Shown here piece by piece: positions 22,084 to 34,907 of a stretch of 56,284 nt of DNA. Each line of letters starts with the position of its first letter. The stretch's first letter is position 1. The stretch is from Pholiota molesta (taxonomy: Eukaryota; Basidiomycota; Agaricomycetes; Agaricales; Strophariaceae), in assembly GCA_014925825.1 (NCBI GenBank), contig JACGCK010000264.1, positions 1-56,284 of the forward strand, written 5' to 3'. A program made the translations under genes and the position numbers. The notes beneath the pieces were generated by a model. That model had not been told where the DNA came from, made no database searches, and was given only the letters and a program-made list of their open reading frames with translations.

Positions 22084-25000
22084 GGAATTGTGAGTTAGAA
22101 TGATACAGACGTGATTTGGAAGGGAGAGGAAGGTGCGATTCACCGAAGCATTTATGGTTGGAGTGAGTTTTTATATGCATAGTTCTCCAAAAGGCCGAAA
22201 AGTAACCAATCACCAATCGCAGTGACAGCTGAACGGAAGTGCCGAAGACTACTGTGTGTATTGTGTTCTTAAAGTACGGTTTGACATGTATTTCAATCAT
22301 TTTGATGCCTCAAGCATTCGACCTGCCTTTGAAGATTTCATATTATACTACAAGAGTAAGCGCAAGGTTTATTCTGAATAACGGCCATTCAACTTGTTTA
22401 GCGGCTAACTTTCTACAAACCTGCATTCAATTCTTGATACGTCTACAGCATATCTAGCCTTCGATGAAAAATGCATGGCACGAACAATGGAGTGTGTTAC
22501 TCACATATCAATAATTGTAGAGGTTGGTTGCATGGAAAAAGTAAAGACGTCCGAAATTTGAGCGGAAAATGGTTCTGGCTATAATAAAATTTCGCCGTCA
22601 TGGGACACGAAGTGCGTTTACTGACCTTCTCGACCGGTATTTCTCAAGCATGGGCGCCAGATGTTGTCTTCCGAGCAACTGGTGGCAGCAGAAGATGCAG
22701 CCATTCTTACCCTTTCTCAATATAGAGGCATAAATTTGGGTTCTAGTTACTGCCGAGACGCAATCTGAGGCTTTCTGACAAACACCATCGCAGAATATGC
22801 TGCCTAATTAGCAGTCACTAAGGCAGACGTTCGCTCACGTTCCGCTGCTACGTGAGACCGAGAGGGCAAATCTAACATTCCATGATTCATTTCCCGGTAC
22901 CATCTACTATCTTTCTGATTGTGATACAATTCTTATGCTGTGTGAGTTCTTTTCTTGGATGGAATGAGGGATAGGCGCTTGAAATCTATTAATAACGAGT
23001 TCCATTGGGAGCTCAAACATAACGGTAAGGTTCATCCTGTCAACGGATATTGATAGAAAATTTATATTTAGTTAAGCAACAGAGGCAGGTGCAGGCGAAA
23101 TCGTTCTTCCAGCACCGCATCGCCTACGCGTACGGAGCATACTGAAGTGGATGCAGCGCGGAGACATAAGTAAGATGGTTGGCGAGGACAATGTGGGGGG
23201 TATCACAGGCGCTAAACTTTACAACGCGTATGTGCACCCGCCAGCGTACTGCGCTTAATGAGAAGCCAGACAAGGCCCAAGCCCAAGTCACAGTAGCCTT
23301 GTTGTTTTGCTGGCGTTCGCCACCGCACCCGCCGCCAGCCGCCGCCTTGTTTCCCAGACAGAGCCAGTTTCCGTCGGCGACTGAATGTTGACGTAGTAAG
23401 CTCGGACCAATTGCGGACCAATGCGTGCCGACGAACGATTTAGAGGCATTTTGATTTCAAACCTCCAAGCTGTCCTACCGTTTTGGCGGCCCTACTTCAT
23501 CTTCTTGTCATGACGCTGCAATAGCATCTCCCTGGGCTAGATTCTCTCTCTCTAACATCTGTGCTATCTCAACTTTCACGCTTATGTCGTACACGTGTGG
23601 ATGATTATTGATGGATAGGCTGCAAGGAAGGCAACATGTGGATGTCGATTGGGAAGGACGTCGAGGGATGGGGGAAGGTAAGTGGAGCTCTTGACCGATT
23701 GTTAATGTTTCTCATTCACTCGTGGTAGTCCTTAGATCTTAGACTCGACGTTGCCAATGACATTGGCGCGGACATGTTCGACGTCGTATGTCACTGGCCG
23801 CGTCCTCCATCATCGCCGTGCAGCCTTCGCTTCTCTCGCACTCCTCTTCGCGCCTGGTCCCAACGAGTTCTTGCCGAAACCTTTCCTTCATGGTTGATTT
23901 GTGGCCGAGAACGAGGATTTGCTGGTGCCTGTCGCGGCATGGAGACATAAACCCCACCACCGCCCAAATCTGAGCCAGCTGCGTGTCGCCGCACATCCTC
24001 TTTCATCCTCTTCGCCTCCCAGTCAACGCCTTTTCGTATGATTCCCCGCCATGGCTCCTCTCTGCAGCATAGCAAACGTGCGTGGTTATGTGTTGTGTTT
24101 TCTCCTTATGTCATATCCGTGTCTCCTTTTCTCTTTCCCCAACAACAATAATTTCGTTTTACATGTTCTGGCCAAAAACGCATCAATGTGTATGGGCGCC
24201 AGAAACCGCTACCTTTCGCTGGTCATCGCTCAGTTGTCAAGGTGCAGGAGTGTACTGTGGTCGTGATTCGTTATTCGGCAAGCCGGATGACATCAGTATG
24301 GTCGTACGCAGTTTGTGCATCATCATACGGGTTGGCCCATTGGCGGGGCATACCGAGCTTTATCCGTTTTTGCTACTATTTTGCCCCAACTTTCGCGTCT
24401 GCGCCTCTCTTCCTGGCTCTTATATGTGATATTTGATGCCCGATGTTGGTTATGCACGCTTTAGACTGCCTCCTCTTTCTGGCTACCAAATGGAACTCAG
24501 AGACCGTAAACATCATCGTACAGCGCACCACACGTCCTGCTGGGCATATCTTCCGTATGTGTTTCCGAGGTGCGATGGTGCTAAATGCGTCTGATTTAAT
24601 GTTGACAGTTCTCTGTATTCCATAGTACCGGTGGGAGCGAATGGGCGCGTGCATTCGCAGCGCGAGGATGCGCGACTATTAGGGAGACTTCGTATTCTGC
24701 GGCGTGCAATGATCTTCGCGTCTGCAGTGCGCCTAGGTCTCTTTTCAAAATAAATTGTGCCCGAAGACTGCGTCCTGCATATGCCTACTAGGCAGACGGC
24801 ATATCGAGTCCAAGCATTAACTACGCAGGCTCTCAGCCCATCGCGACTTATGTTCTGGAATCCGTTCTGGGCTATGTCCTGTGGTCTTAACGTTGGCTAT
24901 CTCTTCCTGCCTGGACTCGAGAGTCGTCGCCACATCGAATGCGTAGGCTTTCATGGGTGCTGTTTTGTGGTACGCACGGGTTCCGTGTAGTGCATGGGTT

Positions 25001-25194
25001 AGTAGCATCGGGCTCATTTCTGACTGCGTCTGTTCCATTGCGTGGCCTCTGATTCATCTCCGCGTCTTCAGAATTTTATTTCTTACTTTTTAGTTCAAGT
25101 TTCCATATCGATTGAATTCTATGTATCACGATCCTTTTGACCCGCAGGGTCGCATGAAGCAGTAGATTAAGCAAGCGTATGCTGGGTGTATGTA
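22084..25194. other. Gene-poor stretch
   Basis: An ATG peptide at 22697-22615 (minus; MAASSAATSCSEDN) and a hydrophobic frame at 22300-22076 could be 5' pieces of the neighbouring membrane-protein gene but could not be joined. Around 23680 the text GGTAAGTGGAGCTCTTGACC resembles the head of the dispersed repeats. Otherwise nothing is supported. Confidence 0.35.
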
Positions 25195-25586
25195 CTACAA
25201 ATCACAATTTAATTGTGATCTCCAAAAGAAGATGCGAAGACGGTAAATGAGCCTTGTGTGCTTGGGCCCCCATTCCTCCCAGGGGATTTCCAGAGGCCTA
25301 TCGCCGCCCTGCCTGTGCTGTTTGCAATAGTTAACGTACATGTTCAAAAACTTGACAGTGTGAGGTACCCAATGATGCAGGGAGAGCACATGGAAGCGGC
25401 CTATTCGCGGGGTTTCGTACATGGATTTGCAAGTCTGACATGCTATGAAATCAGTCGATTCCTTGAACTTTCGAGGTGAAAGAAACATGCGCCCACCATC
25501 GTGCAGTGGGTTAGAGATATGGCGTCAAGGTGGGAGAGTATCTGGATACGGAGCTCTTGCGGTAAGGAAAGTAGATCGTACGTCAT
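25195..25586 (-). pseudogene. F-box protein, N-terminal half plus fragment
   Basis: The start MTYDLLSLPQELRIQILSHL and DAISLTHCTMV is a good F-box (LPxEL...IL..L), which binds SKP1 in SCF ubiquitin ligases. A putative 44-nt intron (25486-25443) leads to CQTCKSMYETPR and later IPWEEWGPKHTRLI, a block usually found near the C-terminus of these proteins. Only about 110 codons remain, so the middle is missing and the frame ends at once after the WGPKHTR block. The matching C-terminal part lies next door on the other strand. Confidence 0.6.
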
Positions 25587-25689
25587 TGTGAAAGAGATCT
25601 GGGTATGGGTTTGAGGGGAAGATGGATAAACGAAGGCATCATCGCGTCGCATCGTCACTGGCAAGCTGTTAGTACAATTTTCCCACGCG

Positions 25690-26077
25690 CCAGAGTATGC
25701 AAGTTTACATCAAGCAGTTCAATCCCTGCTAGAATGGACACGTATGTCTATGGTCAACGTGCTATTTGTGTCTACCCTTCTACGGACGCTGTTGAAACCC
25801 ACCCTGAGAGCCCTCCATTCACCATAGAAGTTGTTGACTTCTCCCTCGCAGCGGTCTTGTCCTCCAAAGACGTCTCTCTCATGTCTCCTCTGTTGACTTG
25901 ACGAAGTGCAAGCCCAGCACACTGGTGCCCTCGAGTATGATATACGCTGCACGAATCCCGATCTTTCAGCATGACGTGGAAACCCATTTACCCTACATAT
26001 CCATGGAATGGACTTTGAAGCAAGCATACTCGCTGTATATGATTTACGAAGACGGTATTATGATTTATCGGCGTTGA
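25690..26077 (+). pseudogene. F-box-type C-terminal half, opposite strand
   Basis: Frame 25735-25871 encodes TYVYGQRAICVYPSTD and FTIEVVDFSLAAVLSSKD. After a putative intron with a TTTCAG acceptor, 25970-26077 encodes HDVETHLPYISMEWTLKQ and YSLYMIYEDGIMIYRR before the stop. These blocks resemble the (L)RYVxGxR and LPY.. tail of mushroom F-box proteins, directly following the WGPKHTR block present on the minus strand. It has no F-box of its own. I read it as the other half of a gene broken by inversion. Confidence 0.55.
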
Positions 26078-27400
26078 TGTACGTTCATAACTTTCTTCCT
26101 CTGCTTCGACTTGTTGGTATCACCGTAGTGGTCGTCATGCCAGCATGGTCTGTACCACCCGCAGCGTGCCTACGCTTTTCCTGTAACGGCATTAATCTCT
26201 TTACTTAAATTTCTATGCTCTTTACTGATTCCCCCTGTTTTTTTTAGAAAAAAGACGACGACTCTCGTATTTTACATGTACGTATATCCTATTCAAAGTT
26301 AAAAACAATTCGTTCAGGAAATCCACAGCCCGCGTCATGAGTAATTCACTAATTGAGTATACCTGTATGAGAATAGGGCTTCAGGTCACCGCCGGGAAAA
26401 CACGGGCGAAGAAACATACCACTCACATCTTTCCTTACCTTGTACACTCCGTCTTCCCAATTCTGGGAAACGACTCACATTGCAAATTATGCAACCTTTT
26501 CCGGCTTTTTTTTCTATGACGGTGCAGTCGGTAAACACTTGGCTAGAGATGACATTGGATGAGCGCTAGTAAGAAGGATGAACGGGCGTCGGGAAGAGAT
26601 TCGTGAGGAGTGAACGTTGCCTAGCAGACAGTTGCAGCAGTGTTTTTGGTTGTTTTGTGCATCGACTTAGAAAGAAGTAACAAGAAGAGTAGTAATAGAA
26701 TTCATCGAAAATGATAACTAGACCTCACACATTCGGGATAGAGGGCACGGCGCGCAATCAAATATTTGTGTTTGGTTCTATTTTCCCAGACGTTCCTTTG
26801 GTATTTTTTCTGTATTATGATAAACCATGTTGTCGGAGAGAATTGCAAGACAATGCTGAAACTCAGTTGTAATCCCGCTGTCAACAGGCCTGCCTCAGGC
26901 CACAGGGTGGCCTGGGCCGCGGAATTGGGGTGTAAAATACGGCTAGTACGGCGTTAGAACAAACAAATATTATTATTGGCCATGTAGTTTATTTCAAAAT
27001 TATTTTGGTCCACAACATAAACTTTTAACATATATATATTTACTTACAAAGGTCATTATCTTCTCGTCGATCACAATTCGACTCTACTGTTGAATGGCCA
27101 TATGTCCTTGCATCGCCAGGCCGTCTCCGCCGCCCAGAGTTCCACCAAAAAAAAGTAACAAGTCACACGTTGCGTAAGTAAGTTATACGACATACGCGCT
27201 AGGCGCTAACACCTAAATAAACGCCTTCGACCTTGCTCACACGGCATATGATGAGGAAAGTCTGTTGATAACATGTATTTCAATTTGCGCAATTTTCGGA
27301 ACACAATGTACATTGGATACTCTAAACGGCCGTAGTGATTCGATCCAGGACATAGGCTGCTGCTGGCAACAGCGTTCTGGAGAAATAACTCAGGAACTAC
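26078..27400. other. AT-rich stretch without a supported gene
   Basis: Low-complexity T runs and many stops in all frames. A short GC-rich patch with inverted words (GGCCAC...GTGGCC, about 26897-26916) stands out but no element could be delimited. Confidence 0.4.
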
Positions 27401-27868
27401 TTAGAGCTTGAAGACTCTGCGATATGTTTGTATACCTGTTATCGAGTCAACAAAACCCTTTGCCTTTCTGTAAAAGATGTGACTTACCTCCATCGCTTTG
27501 GTCCGGGGGTTTGTGAATGCTTCATAACCGGACCCATCGGTGTATATGTGGAGTACACCGATGGGTACATCGTTTCCGTTGGCGTCTTGCGCATACGCGT
27601 CGACGGTGAGATGTGTCTTGTTGTCCGAATCAGAGACATGTTCGCCATGGCTGAAAGTGCATGTTCTTGAGTAATCTAATAGAATAACTTGAAGGATCAA
27701 AACATACCAGACTATAAAACCGTGTGGTTCCTGCCCCAGTTCAGCGGTGATTGCCTGTCGATTTTTCAGGATACAACTGCGAGCTTTTTCACATAGTGCG
27801 CGGCCTGCAGCTTCTTTCGCAGCAGAGGAAAAGAGAACGCAGAGCTTTCCGAAGTTGAGCGTTGCCAT
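27401..27868 (-). CDS. Small unknown protein, two exons
   Basis: Exons 27868-27708 and 27650-27401 with a 57-nt intron (GTATGT...TTTCAG) give 136 aa. The N-terminal half is helical and rich in Ala/Lys (AAKEAAGRALCEKARSCILK); the C-terminal half looks like beta strands (THLTVDAYAQDANG, IGVLHIYTDGSGYEAF). It has no signal peptide or transmembrane helix. No family is recognised. The uninterrupted frame would also read through the intron, but splicing gives the cleaner protein. A second, very short GTAAGT...TTTTACAG pair lies in exon 2 (see findings). Confidence 0.6.
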   Translation of the reverse strand: MATLNFGKLCVLFSSAAKEAAGRALCEKARSCILKNRQAITAELGQEPHGFIVWYVLILQVILLDYSRTCTFSHGEHVSDSDNKTHLTVDAYAQDANGNDVPIGVLHIYTDGSGYEAFTNPRTKAMEVSHIFYRKAKGFVDSITGIQTYRRVFKL

Positions 27869-29211
27869 TCTGAAGGTAGTGGATGTTCGAACGAGGGGAT
27901 ATTCTGAGCTATAGCTGGGGATTTTTGACCTCCTTTTATAGTCCTCCTACATCATGAGCAAGCCCTGCGCTCTGTTGAATTCGGTATCACTCAGAAGAGT
28001 CATACGCTACTCCACCGCACAACATTACGCAGACTGACGTTTGGTCCGATTTGACCTATATCAGATTTCTGTGGATCAGAACCAAATCAGAAATACAAGA
28101 TGCTTGAAAGCGCTCTAGTCTCGGAATAGTCCTTCCAGCCGTCCCAATTTGGGTGACACGACCTCAGAACAGTCCCGAATAATTGGGACAGTTAAGAGAG
28201 CTGGTGGAGACTAAAGCGTTCCATTTCCTCGGACCTTCTAAAAGATGCACTGACTCATAACATTCCACCGTACATGCTACATAAATAACATCTTCAACTT
28301 AACCTTAGTTTCCATATTGTCAGTTCATTGGAACGGCGCTTAAGAATTCGGAAGGTCGCATTCTCGAATTGGGTTTCCTAACTCCAGTTGAACTCCAGAA
28401 CACAATTTTTACGCAAGTCTTTCCTTTTCACGTAGCATCGTCTTAGACAGATCTTAGAATGTAACGGCAGAAACTTGATTTACAAGGGTGAGAATTGCTA
28501 TGTCGCACTTATTGGACCTTGGGAGTAGCCGCTCTAAATGCGGTGCTTTCCCAATGTCCGCCGTTCATATAATATTATACAAAGTTGGTACAAAGCAGTC
28601 GCTCTTAGCAAGAGTGCTTGTACAGAGCTAGCGCTGCACTCGTGAGTTGACAATAATAGCTCCCATAGTCTGCTGCGCAAACCCGAGTTCTACAAAACTA
28701 TGGCCAGTAACATAGCTGCGTATTTCATCGATATGGACACACATACCCTATTCAAGCTCTCTGGAAATTGCCCTACTGACCTATCATGTGAGAGGAGTGA
28801 CTGTGCTTAACAGAACAGGAATTCAGGATCGATGCAGGTCAAATTTCAGAGATATGAACGTCGCGCCACGTGTTACATTTTCCAATTGAATTCGGTCCTG
28901 AACAAATGACTCTACTGATTTCTACGGGTACCAAGCGCACGCCTACTCTTCCATGCGGGAGACCCAAGCCTGAGATTCTAATAAGTAGTGGCATGATGTC
29001 TAAATGTGTCGAAAACAGTCGGATCAAATAATGAATTCGGCGCACGGATTTATTGGGAGTTGATTCGGACCAATTTGAATGGACCAATATGTACTCGGCC
29101 ATTGCCGGAAAGGTTTAATGTTCGTCGGTGGTTTTGGACAAAGGCTTGTCGTTAGCTATGCTTAGAACCTACCACACAGTTCGCATTGTCAGACTACCTA
29201 TTCGATATCGA
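27869..29211. other. Intergenic stretch
   Basis: I see only short frames with no splice support. An 87-codon ATG frame on the minus strand (29102-28839) has no recognisable features. The last part is the promoter region of the kinase-like gene. Confidence 0.4.
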
Positions 29212-31369
29212 ATGTGCTCGACGTCCCCGACATATCCAACTCAAATCTTCTCCAAAGCTGTTCCCCATCCACAACCGTGGCCAACACCCATTCCCCCGTT
29301 ATCAAGCGGATCTTGGTCTTCGTCGTCCTCGCGAGAATGGAAGGAAGCTGAAAATAATGAGAAGACTATTCGAAGAGCACTTTCAAACTTTCAGCGCGCC
29401 CTTCGCTTTGCTCACAAACGCAAGGTTGACTGGCCGACTGCGGAGTGCGATTCCTCCAAGTACGCTTATTCCTCACAGCCACTTGAACTACTAACAACGT
29501 TGCTTGCAGACTCCGGCCCAGCGAATACTTGACGACCTTACTTAGCCCTATAGCGAATATTTTTAATCAGCTACACTCCCCAGATGTGCTGAAGACGCCT
29601 ATGGAGTACATACCCCTTGCCTTCGGCGAATGTGAGTGTGCTCCCAGCTTTTCTTTCTCCGCGACTCAATATTAGCAGACATCTATGGAGCGACTTTCAA
29701 GGCTGATGAGTTTGAATTTCGGAAGTTGATTCCTCCCATATTTTTATGCCTGGTCGGAGTAATCTCTATGTATCTTTTTGACCGACATTCTGATATTTCT
29801 TATAACAGCCTGGCGAATTGTTTGATTCTAAAGGGAACGTATCGTCCCGTGTCGAATATGCTCTTTTTAAAGCATTTGAATACAGCCCATCAACCCCTTC
29901 AATCGTCGTGTCCAACTTCGAGGACATTGCAATTTTTTCGCTGAGTGGACGGTCTCCTCCCAAGCCCGTTTTCGAAAGAGTGTCGACAACTCAACCATCT
30001 CTCGCTCTTCGAGTTCTTGCTGCTGCGTATCTACATCGTCACATCGATCGAGGAGGTGAATATATCAACCTCCCTCCTGCCACTATCGAAGTCGATGAAA
30101 GCGTGGTTCTTCCTCAAGGCCCTCCGCAAGATTCGAACCAACCTTTGCTTGCAGATGAGCAGATATTTAAGACTCATCAGCGCCATTCTGATTTCGATTT
30201 CGAAACACTAGTTCGTAATCGCGCAAGAGCGCTTCAGTTCTTTCGGTGGCATGCTCATGTACGACAGCAAAATTCGAAAGTCGTAGCTCGTCCACACGAC
30301 ACGCTTGTTGCTCTCACAAACGAGGTTGGTAGAGAGGTTCCAGATACTGGCCCAATCTTTCCATACGATGCCTCTGAACTTCCCCCGGATACAACGAAAC
30401 ATCTGGAGCTAATTCACCGGGCGTCACCCCTTGAAACTGCTGGGATTGCTGATTTATTTGAACGGAGCAAATCATTTACGCTCAAGATACAAGATGTCAT
30501 AGCAGAAGGTACAGAACACGGTATATGCACCGTGTACCGTTGTCAGATCACTTCAATCGATAACTATCCCGTAACGTCACCATCTCTCTGTCTCAAGCTG
30601 TTCGATGACCGGTTTCAGCTATTAAATATTCCCAACGAAGAAGACGAGCGCGATGACCTCATAGCTCGATGGTTTGACGTGGTCGCCATTGCAGAAGACT
30701 GCGCTATCAACGAAGCCTTCGCTTATAACAAACTGCGTCCAGCACAGGGAACCGTCATTCCCTGGTTCTATGGCAACCACCAGGCAAAACAATCTCTCAT
30801 TCTGTGCCTGAGCGATGCTAACTCTACCCCCTTTTTATAGTTTACGCTACCGGATGGAACGGTTCTTTATGGTCTACTCATGGAGTACACGGATGGATGT
30901 ACCTTGGGCTCAGAGGAGTTAAGTGTTGAAAGGCAAATAAACATGGTATGTCCATTACATTCTCAATAGGAGCGAATACGCGTCGACGGCAAACCTATCT
31001 CAGATCCAAAGCTGTCATCACGCAACTCGCGTTCTCGACGTGGCCGACGTCAGCCAATGTGACTGGCACTCCGGTCAAATTATCATGTACACTAACCCAA
31101 TTACGAAAATTGACCACGCCATCCTAATCGACTTCGCCTCCACGACTCAAACCTGGCACCGAGATGGACCCCATCGACTCTCCAACTACCGTGAGGTCTT
31201 CTTCATCCTTGTCAATTGCGACGCATTTGATGTAGAGCTCGTCTGGAAACATTTCGGAGATCCTGATGACTGGGATCCTATCGTCTTTCGTACTGTTAGA
31301 CATAAAGGGGGAAATGACTGGATAACTCTGCAAGCTAGGGAGATGTTCCCATATATATCTGATCTCTAG
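29212..31369 (+). CDS. Fungal protein-kinase-like protein, 6 exons
   Basis: Exons 29212-29459, 29510-29631, 29676-29758, 29809-30783, 30841-30945 and 31004-31369 join in phase to 632 aa. Upstream lies about 400 aa of unknown sequence. The C-terminal part looks like a degenerate kinase fold: SLCLKLFDDRF holds a candidate Lys, YGLLMEYTDGCTLG resembles the hinge, VSQCDWHSGQIIMY resembles the catalytic loop (Asp kept, Asn replaced by Gln), and AILIDFASTT resembles DFG. Activity is uncertain. Intron 4 (30784-30840) begins with GC (CAG|GCAAAA), the same as in the decayed paralogue at 35 kb. At exon 3 two acceptors in tandem (TTAGCAG) could add or drop one residue. The start could also be ATG 29158. 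Confidence 0.75.
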
Positions 31370-34300
31370 GTACATTGCTGTATCGTCCGTTCACAACTTT
31401 AGGCATGCCAACTTGTAGAACTGTATTACAGACGTATATATGTACGTGCGACAGAAGACAAGTTCATCCTTCACATTTCAAACTGTTTCCTCGCTGCCTC
31501 GTTTGATCTCTCCTACCAAACCATGTTTACCGTTTGCACCAGCTTGAATGTTTTATGTGCAAACCACAACTCTTCTACGTACTTGAGTGAATGTAGAACT
31601 ATGATAGCGTCCCCGGTGCCGCGAACATGAGAGAAAACACACAGTATAGAGGCTCATGGTATAGATTCAACGTCCTGTTCTGCTTCGAAAGCTGCGGTGC
31701 TTAACCTGTTCTCTCAACACTAAGGTGACCTTTGCCTCCCGCAGAAAGAGAGATGAGAGAACTGCGATAGATCTCGGGGGTGTATTAATAAGTTAGAAAA
31801 CGTCGTGACAGTTGCAAGAGCTTGCAATGCTCGTTCTATGGAACTTTGGAAGCTCCAAGCACAAGCGAATGATTCTCGCATAGCTTGCATATATCATCCA
31901 AAGTCTCTCTCATAAAGTCCGTAGCCTGTGATCCTGGCACTCTAAAGCTTCAACGCCGCAAATCCAATTGGAGTGGAGTCCAATATGTACAAACGAGAAA
32001 CAAATAGTCGGACATTGCCGTCGTCGTGCGGCTGATCCCTGCTACACCATCTAGAAACACTGCGACAACTTCAAGCCAATCGAAAATGCACCCCAGACGC
32101 GCTTTTCGAGCAACAGCGACATCAAAGAAACACGCGTTCTCATCGCAACTTTATGATGCTAGAAGCTGGCCCCAGCAAATAGAAAGCGGCGTTTTCTTCA
32201 ACGGTATTAGTTCCCGCAGATCCGGCTGATTTTATCTTGTTCCATCTAGTCTCTCAGAGTCTCTCCAACAGCCCTTTATTATCGCTTCATTCTCTTTCCC
32301 CCATCAGTTTTGAATCTGATCGATGAAAGATCTGAGTTTGTGGCGCCGGGCGCGAAGAGCAAGCTGCACACTTCCATTTCCCCTTGTCAAGCAAGCGAGA
32401 ATTCACAGAGCAGTTGAGGACCATCTTTGCGTCTTAGTTTCTGATGCGCTTGAAACCGAACTTCTTTGGGCAGGATGTTTTGTTGTTTTCTGGAATGGGT
32501 TAGCTAAACTCAGCGACCCACACGGGCCACGGCTTGCACATACTGTACTCTTGCCCCTTGAGCTGACTGCCTTCTAATGCTTCGGTACGTTAACGGAGGT
32601 TACGCCAAATCCTTCAAGCGCTGGTACCTGCCATATTTGCCATGCCCATTGCGTATCATTGAATGTAAGTACCAAGCACGAAAATACAATGACGCTTTCA
32701 TTAAAGTGGATCTTAAAAATTCGATTAGAAGTAGGGTTGAGCTACGTTATCGTCTATGGGAGAGCGAAGAGCATACGTATACTAGTATCAATATTGAGAT
32801 TGCAGTTTTAGTTTTCGTTATCTTTTATTATAGATTCGACTCATTCGAATCCCTAAATTGCGGGAAATCGACAAGCGCGTGTATTTATACTTAAGTTCCA
32901 TCAACGAGTCATTATTTGCCACTATCATGTCAGATTATGACTGCGTCTTTCAAGCGGTAACGAAAGAGTGACAAATGGTTATTTCCCAGGCCAATTCTGG
33001 CCAGACAATCAATTAATCGCGATTGATTCTCTCCAAGGCAAGGCACAGAATACACGGTCTCACAATTCATGGAAGCATTTCTTATCGGTTTGAGAACTTC
33101 TTGTCATGATGTTGCATAAGATAGTTCTGAATGTCGTGTTTCTCGCAGGTTTCTCGCCCGCTAAGTAGCGCAGATTTAACGCGCAGATAGCAGCTGGAAA
33201 TGACTCTCCCATCTTTGCTTCGATTTGTAGAGCCGCAACGCAGCCGCTTCCGCGTACTCGGCATAAAAAAGCCCCAAATCCTCGTTGTCCGGACTTTGAG
33301 TTTTACTGCAGCTCTTTCTGTTATAAGGCCTATACCAATTTGGTCGGCTGCAAGAGTTGTATATACGGTTAGAGTGGGTTCAACGTGTCGAGGTGTGATT
33401 ACTTACTTAAACTTTGGACTCTAGAACAACTCTGGCACGATATGCGCTTTGTCGATGACCATCGAGCACTTTCTCGGAGCAAGCCCACGTGCTCCAACCA
33501 CATGCGGTACAATACCCTAAGTTTGGTCAAGCAGCGTCGAAGGTGTGGCGGGGACTGGGCGGGGACGTCAGAAACGCCCTGGAAGGTCGGCATCAAGTCG
33601 GCATGCTGGTAAAGGTGCCTGGTACATATGTACAAATAAGCTGCCCTGCTTGGCCGCTGCCCAGCTAGAGTCGCAACTCTCTTGTCCATCTTGTCTCCAT
33701 CGCCATCCACGTTCTACACATGTCTTCTTTCCATTATTCACATTGTTCAGTATTAGCTGTACATTGCCACTGGCTCCGCTCATATATGCTGGATGGCGCA
33801 GTTAGTTATGTGGGTGCCACGTCAGGTTCGTCTTTTAGTTACGGACATTTATCTTTGAATTTTCCCATTCATGCTTCACTTTTTTGCTATACTATTTATG
33901 CACCACACGATAGATCATAGGTCATGTGTATAGGGTGCTGCCCTGCCCCATTTCTGATCAGCTTATGGAGTTCCTTGCACGGTAGCGGCATCCTCGAACG
34001 CTTGGGAGAGCAATTTTTCTTTCCTCTTAGCGCGCCTGGCATTGGCTACACTGGCATGGAGGGCGCTATTCATGTTCCAGGCCATTGCTTTCTCGCTCCT
34101 GTCAAAGACTGTCATATAAGCAACACGCAGGTTGTGCATAACCGATTCCTTCTTTCTCCCATGCGATACGATAGTGCATTTTTATATGCACAGCGATGGC
34201 ACAGCGCCTTCTGGTTGTGCTCTCGAGTCCCTGGATAGAACCATGGCATATGGTACCCAAGTGGCTCTGGCTTCTGGATCATAATTAGCTACGCTGGCGG

Positions 34301-34907
34301 GGCAACTGTCACATTCGCGAGATAGCTGGATTGGGATGTCCTTCGGGGACTCCATATACGCAGCTCACGCGATAAATGTCGAAGCTCGTGCGGAAGGATG
34401 CCGAGCGTGGTGCGAGCCCACGACGAGACACCTTATATGTGACTGGGATGGTGTAAACGATTCTGTAGCCCTGATTCGTTTGGCTGTGCATCTTCGCGCT
34501 GGCCTATTGAAGATTCTAATGCCTTCTTTGCTGACCCTTCTATTCGGTAACTGCGCGTCGTTCCTTTTATATTGCTGGCCCCTCTTCCGCTATGCAAACG
34601 TGTCTGGCCTGGATACTGGCGACATTATAGGTGAACAGGATGGATGAGCCAAGGGGGATTCTTCCGTGGAATGTGAGAGGTACTTATGGGCGCGCCGAGA
34701 TCCGACTTGTGAGACTGGACGTGTCAACTTACCAGGTGTGTTTTATGTTTTTAGATCATATACCCCTGCTGACGACCACGATATTGCGATAGTTTTGAGG
34801 AATCCTTCTTCGGGTTGTATGTACGTGAGCTCTATGTACAGGCAAACGCGCACAGCTAAATGCGTTGAATCAATCCTTCATGTTGTTGTTTTACCTTCGG
34901 AAGCTTA
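31370..34907. other. Gene-poor stretch between kinase-like copies
   Basis: No frame longer than about 110 codons and no joinable exons. Words near 34590 (CTATGCAAACGTGTCTGG) resemble ones near 24070 (CATAGCAAACGTGCGTGG), suggesting old dispersed repeats. Nothing else is supported. Confidence 0.4.
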
